A DNA stretch of 64,000 nucleotides from JANPPS01 sp965246925 (GTDB taxonomy: Bacteria; Pseudomonadota; Alphaproteobacteria; Acetobacterales; Acetobacteraceae): contig OZ251994.1 in assembly GCA_965246925.1 (NCBI GenBank), forward strand, positions 1,550,001 through 1,614,000. The letters are read 5' to 3'. The position numbers were made by a program, and so were the translations under genes. Below are positions 60,342 to 64,000 of this stretch, in pieces (within the stretch, counting starts at the first letter, position 1; the number at the start of each line of letters is the position of its first letter). The notes under the pieces were generated by a model that was not told the origin of the DNA, ran no database searches, and was given only the letters and a program-made list of their open reading frames with translations.

Positions 60342-62936
60342 TTAAGAAACCGTATCCGGACGCGGTGACGACATTGTGGCGAGCAAGGCAGGCACGAAAA
60401 TAAGGCTGGCGATTAACGTGCAGCCGAGGCTCAGCAGCAGCAGCACGCCCATGCTGGCCGTACCCGGATGCTGTGACAGCGCGAGCGAACCGAACGCCGT
60501 GCCGGTCGTGAGGGCCGAGAACGCCACCGCACGCGCCGTAGGGGACGCCAGCTGATCTCGCACGCCGCGCCGCCAGTTCATGACGAAATAAATGTTGAAC
60601 GACACCCCCACGCCCAACAGCAGCGGCAGCGCGATGATGTTGGCGAAATTGAGCGGCAGCGGCAGCAGCACCGCCGCGAGCACCGTGAGCAACGAGGACA
60701 GCACCAGCGGCGCCAGCACCAGCAGCACGTCCGTGACCCGGCGCAGCGCTACCGCCAGAATGAGCGTAATCGCCAGCACCGCGCCCACAGCCGCGCGCGT
60801 GAACGCGGTGATGATGGTGTCCGCGGTCGAGACGATCGTGACCGCCGAGCCGCCCGCATCCGGCGCCACCTGTTGTACCTGCGCCACAAACCGGCGCAGT
60901 CCTGCGGCGGCGGCGGCGTCCGGCTTGGCGGCGATCTGCACCCGCACCCTGCCATCCGGCAGCCGCCAGTCCCGCGCCAGCCCCTCCGGAATGCTGGCCA
61001 GCGTCACCGGGCCGGCGGATAGGCTGGTGCGAAGGCGATCGAGCTGCTGCGGCAAGAACCGGGTCAACGCCTCATTCGCGTTCAGGAGCGCCGGGCCGGA
61101 CGTGGCACTGAGGGCGCGAAGGTCCGCCGCGATGAGCGCTAGCGGATGACCGGACGGCAGCTTCGCCCCGGCGCGGGTCAGCTGTGCCAAGGCGGTCTGG
61201 ATACCGAGCCGGATGTCGGCCGCGGTGACGGGCGCCGCCGGGCCGCGCGGGGCGAGTGTCGGACCCAGGAGGGAGGCGGCATCCTGCACCAGCGCCAACT
61301 TCGCCGCCTGATCCTCGGGCACGAAGCTCGTGAGCGTGATGGCTTGGGACACCAGCGGCAAGCGCGACGCCTGCGCCGCCAATGCTGCGGCAGAGGCCGG
61401 GTCGGGGCGCAGCACGTCGATGGTGTAGGGGTTGGTGAGCGGGTTGGCGGCGAGGTCGGCCAGCGTGCGCATCGCCTCCGTGCTGGGGTCCTTGGTGTGC
61501 AGCGGGTCGCTGTCGAACACTAGGCGCGGCACCCCGGCGACGCCCGCCACCGCCAGTGCGGCGAACAGCGCCAGCACCGGCCAGCGCGCACGGCGGAGCC
61601 CGGTATCGAGCGGGCGGGCCCAGCTGAAGCCGATCTCGGCCCCGGCCGCACTGGGCTGGAACAGCGCGAGGCAGGCCGGCAGAAACAGCATGGTGGTGGC
61701 GAACGCGATCAGCATGCCGATCCCCGCGATCCAGCCGAGCTCCGCCACGCCCACGAAATCGGTGGGAACGAAGGCGAGGAACCCCGCGGCCGTGGCGCAG
61801 GCGGCGACCAGGATCTGCACCCCTGCCCGCCCGGCCGTCCGGCGCAGCGCGGCCAGGATGCCCGGCGCGTCCGGCTGGGCGTCGCCCTGGGCCTCGCGGA
61901 AGCGGACGCTGAACTGGATGGCGAAATCGACGGCGATGCCGACGAACAGGATGGCGAACGCCACGGAAATGAGGTTGAGCGGAGAGCTGGTGAGCGTCGC
62001 AAATCCCGTGGTGACCAGCAGTCCCAGAATGAGCGTCAGCACGATCGGCACCACCACGCGCCAGGTGCGGACGGCCAGCACCAGCCAGGCGATCACTAGA
62101 ACGAGGCTGCCGATCAGCCCGGCCACCGCGCCCTGCGCCACGGTGGCAAACTCCTCATCCGAGAGCGCGACGGAGCCGGTGATGCGGACATGGGCGCGCC
62201 CGGCCGCCACGAACTCCTGCTCCGCTGCCAGCGCGCGCAACCGGTCCGTGGCGCGCCCGCCGGGCTGGAGCGCGCCGTAATCCTGCACGGGCTGCGTCAG
62301 CACGAAGCGGTAGGGGCCACCCAGCTCCGCCACCGGACCCGCCAGCAACTTTTGCCAAGAAAGCGGCGTCGGATGCCCGGCGGCCGCGTCCGCCAGCGCG
62401 GTGTGGAATCCCTGGAGCGGCCCGGCGAAGCTGCTGAGGTCTTCCCCCCTTTCCGCCCCCATTCCCAGCAACGACAACGCGGCGCACAGGCCGCGGAGGC
62501 TGGGATCGGCCGCGAGCTGACCCAGGAAGGGCTGCGCGTCGATGGTCTGGTCGAGCAAGCCCTGCAGCACCGGGCGGTCCAGCAGCAACAGGCCGTTCTG
62601 ATCGAAGTACGGCGACGCGTCCGGGCGGCGCACGGCCTGGAAGGATTGCGGTTCGGCCGCCATGGCCCGCGCGAGGCCGGCGGCGGTGGCGTCCGCCTCT
62701 TCGGGGGACGCCGCGTCGATCACGGCGACCAGCACGTCGCCATCCTGCGGAAACAACCGCTTCAACTCCGCCTCCCGCTGTTTCCACGGCAGGCTGGCGG
62801 CGAACAGGGTGTCGGTGTCGGTGGTGACGCCCAGCTTGGCGATGGCGAGCCAGATGCAGAGCGCGCCGAGGACGAGGCCGCCCATGACGGTCGGCAGCGG
62901 GCGGCGGGCGGCGGAGAGGACCAGACGGGGAAGCAT
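60342..62936 (-). CDS. hpnN: Hopanoid-associated RND transporter HpnN
   Basis: The 864-residue MMPL/RND protein begins LPRLVLSAARRPLPTVMGGL and has TDTDTLFAASLPWKQREAEL and LFPQDGDVLVAVIDAASPEE, typical of HpnN, which moves hopanoids from the inner to the outer membrane. Two membrane blocks are present (about residues 270-440 and 700-860), with the sterol-sensing-like ISVAFAILFVGIAVDFAIQF and ANIIALPLLLGVGVSFNIYF proton-relay regions. Two large periplasmic loops lie between. No other hopanoid gene is in the window. Start ATG 62936; it is separated from pobA by REP-like palindromes. Confidence 0.87.
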   Translation of the reverse strand: MLPRLVLSAARRPLPTVMGGLVLGALCIWLAIAKLGVTTDTDTLFAASLPWKQREAELKRLFPQDGDVLVAVIDAASPEEADATAAGLARAMAAEPQSFQAVRRPDASPYFDQNGLLLLDRPVLQGLLDQTIDAQPFLGQLAADPSLRGLCAALSLLGMGAERGEDLSSFAGPLQGFHTALADAAAGHPTPLSWQKLLAGPVAELGGPYRFVLTQPVQDYGALQPGGRATDRLRALAAEQEFVAAGRAHVRITGSVALSDEEFATVAQGAVAGLIGSLVLVIAWLVLAVRTWRVVVPIVLTLILGLLVTTGFATLTSSPLNLISVAFAILFVGIAVDFAIQFSVRFREAQGDAQPDAPGILAALRRTAGRAGVQILVAACATAAGFLAFVPTDFVGVAELGWIAGIGMLIAFATTMLFLPACLALFQPSAAGAEIGFSWARPLDTGLRRARWPVLALFAALAVAGVAGVPRLVFDSDPLHTKDPSTEAMRTLADLAANPLTNPYTIDVLRPDPASAAALAAQASRLPLVSQAITLTSFVPEDQAAKLALVQDAASLLGPTLAPRGPAAPVTAADIRLGIQTALAQLTRAGAKLPSGHPLALIAADLRALSATSGPALLNANEALTRFLPQQLDRLRTSLSAGPVTLASIPEGLARDWRLPDGRVRVQIAAKPDAAAAAGLRRFVAQVQQVAPDAGGSAVTIVSTADTIITAFTRAAVGAVLAITLILAVALRRVTDVLLVLAPLVLSSLLTVLAAVLLPLPLNFANIIALPLLLGVGVSFNIYFVMNWRRGVRDQLASPTARAVAFSALTTGTAFGSLALSQHPGTASMGVLLLLSLGCTLIASLIFVPALLATMSSPRPDTVS

Positions 62937-62965
62937 TAGCGCGTGCCGTCTCTGCTTTTCGTTGC

Positions 62966-63052
62966 CCTAACCTCAACCCACTCCCGGAGGGGGAGGGGGC
63001 GGATGTGCTTCTTGCTTCCCCCTCTCCCCCCGGAAGAGGGACGAAGTGAGGG
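62966..63052. repeat. Pair of REP-like palindromes, inverted (copy 3)
   Basis: CCTAACCTCAACCCACTCCC + GGAGGGGGAGGGGGC (62966-63000) and CCCCCTCTCCCCCCGGAAGA + GGGACGAAGTGAGGG (63017-63052) are two members of the same palindromic class facing each other between hpnN and pobA. Nothing else is seen in this gap. Confidence 0.7.
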
Positions 63053-63075
63053 AAACCACACGCGCGCCCAGGACA

Positions 63076-64000
63076 TCAGAATAACGGCAACCCTACATAG
63101 TTCTCCGCCAGCGTCGTCATCGCCGCCGGGGAGGTCGTGACGTAGTCGAGTTCCGCCAGCTGCACCCGCTGGTCGAAGTCGTTATGCGTGTCGAAGCGGT
63201 GCAGCATGCTGGTCATCCACCAGCTGAACCGCTGCACGCGCCAGATGCGGCGGAGGCAGGTGGCGCCATACGCCTGCAAGGCCGTGTCGTCGCCGCCGTG
63301 AAAATGCAAATGCAGCGCCCGGGCCAGCACTGCTACGTCGCCCACGGCCAGGTTCATGCCCTTGGCACCCGTGGGCGGCACGATATGCGCGGCGTCCCCG
63401 GTCAGGAATAGGCGCCCGGTTTGCATCGGCTCGGCCACGAAGCTGCGCATCGCGGTCACGCTCTGCTGTAGGATCGGCCCCTCGGGCAGGTCCTGGCCCA
63501 GCCGGGTGCGGAGTGCGGACCAGACGCGGTCCGCAGACCAGGCAGCCGCGTCCTCATCCGGCGCGCATTGCAGGTACATGCGGCTGATGGTGGGGCTGCG
63601 CATGCTCAGCAGGGCAAAGCCTTCGGCGTGGTTGGCGTAGATCAGCTCCTCCGAGGCGGGCGGTGTCTCGGCGAGGATGCCCAGCCAGCCGAACGGATAG
63701 ACCCGGTCATACACCTGCAGGCCGTCGATCCTACCCCGTGCCACGCCGTGAAATCCGTCGCAGCCGGCAACGATCTCGCACTCCAGCGTATGCTCCTCAC
63801 CATCATGCGTGTAGCCGATGGTGCGGTCATCGAGCCCGGTAACGGTAGCGCCGAAGACGATCCGGCCCTGTGCCGCAAGCCGGGCGGCGATCAGATCCTT
63901 CACGACCTCATGCTGGCCATAGACGGTGACGGCCTTGCCCGTAAGCGCATGAAAATCGATACGCCGGGTCTCACCGCCAAAGCGCATCAGACACCCCTCG
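63076..64000 (-). CDS. pobA: 4-hydroxybenzoate 3-monooxygenase, C-terminal part (runs off the window)
   Basis: The frame is open to the window edge, so the N-terminal FAD motif lies outside; about 308 residues are seen. MRFGGETRRIDFHALTGKAV, TVYGQHEVVKDLIAARLAAQ, EIVAGCDGFHGVARGRI (the DG motif that binds FAD and NAD(P)H), YPFGWLGILAETPPASEELI and RLFLTGDAAHIVPPTGAKGM (the GD motif) match PobA closely. The tail ENYVGLPL is typical. The enzyme hydroxylates 4-hydroxybenzoate to protocatechuate, feeding the beta-ketoadipate pathway. It is a single gene here with REP-like palindromes after its stop. Confidence 0.9.
   Translation of the reverse strand, partial: EGCLMRFGGETRRIDFHALTGKAVTVYGQHEVVKDLIAARLAAQGRIVFGATVTGLDDRTIGYTHDGEEHTLECEIVAGCDGFHGVARGRIDGLQVYDRVYPFGWLGILAETPPASEELIYANHAEGFALLSMRSPTISRMYLQCAPDEDAAAWSADRVWSALRTRLGQDLPEGPILQQSVTAMRSFVAEPMQTGRLFLTGDAAHIVPPTGAKGMNLAVGDVAVLARALHLHFHGGDDTALQAYGATCLRRIWRVQRFSWWMTSMLHRFDTHNDFDQRVQLAELDYVTTSPAAMTTLAENYVGLPLF

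Overview
The window is GC-rich chromosomal DNA. The 16S rRNA signature, the conserved aroA-cmk-rpsA-sppA block, a hopanoid RND transporter and the periplasmic glucan genes suggest a Gram-negative alphaproteobacterium, most likely of the Acetobacteraceae (Rhodospirillales). I do not assign a genus. Most neighbouring genes overlap by 1-8 bases (ATGA, GTGA, TTGA or TAATG junctions), so the operons are tightly packed. I see no prophage, intact insertion sequence or CRISPR array.

Layout. 1-5416: housekeeping genes (start of sppA, rpsA, cmk, aroA on the minus strand; a FYDLN-acid protein and a UDP-glucuronate decarboxylase on the plus strand). 5442-11896: a complete rRNA operon (promoter, boxA leader, 16S, tRNA-Ile, tRNA-Ala, 23S, 5S, initiator tRNA-Met, hairpin terminator). 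It is decorated with GACGTC-rich palindromes, a truncated extra tRNA-Ala, and a 23S intervening sequence that encodes an S23-type four-helix-bundle protein. 11981-32650: one apparently continuous plus-strand unit with a two-partner secretion pair (TpsB transporter and a giant TpsA beta-helix adhesin), a TPR-CHAT caspase-like lipoprotein and, overlapping it by 4 bases, type VI secretion sheath/baseplate genes tssB, tssC, a second tssC, tagJ, tssE, tssF and tssG. 33370-38690 and 43572-46667: two tight operons resembling an aryl-polyene or other polyunsaturated pigment pathway (MMPL exporter, ketosynthase, chain-length factor, dehydratase, ketoreductase; then a halogenase-like flavoprotein, lipoprotein, methyltransferase and MlaC-like protein). 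They are separated by a glycosyltransferase, an Orn/Lys/Arg decarboxylase and an HTH-MNT/HEPN pair.

46668-51660: a radical SAM/SPASM protein divergent from a methyltransferase, then a phosphonate-type ABC importer with a fused double permease. 51675-51917: a decayed gene ending in a REP-like palindrome. 52119-56489 (minus): a YtfQRT-YjfF-type sugar (galactofuranose-like) ABC importer. 56580-60299 (minus): opgG-opgH for osmoregulated periplasmic glucans and an unlisted 37-residue membrane peptide. 60342-62936 (minus): hpnN. 63076-64000 (minus): a partial 4-hydroxybenzoate 3-monooxygenase.

The best candidates for something undescribed are (i) the physical fusion of a two-partner secretion/CHAT protease cassette to half of a type VI secretion locus, (ii) the related palindromic arms found both at the 23S intervening sequence and in the rRNA spacers, and (iii) the 24-bp tandem repeat at the tssF-tssG boundary. 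All calls come from reading the sequence and from knowledge of the families; no database search was run.
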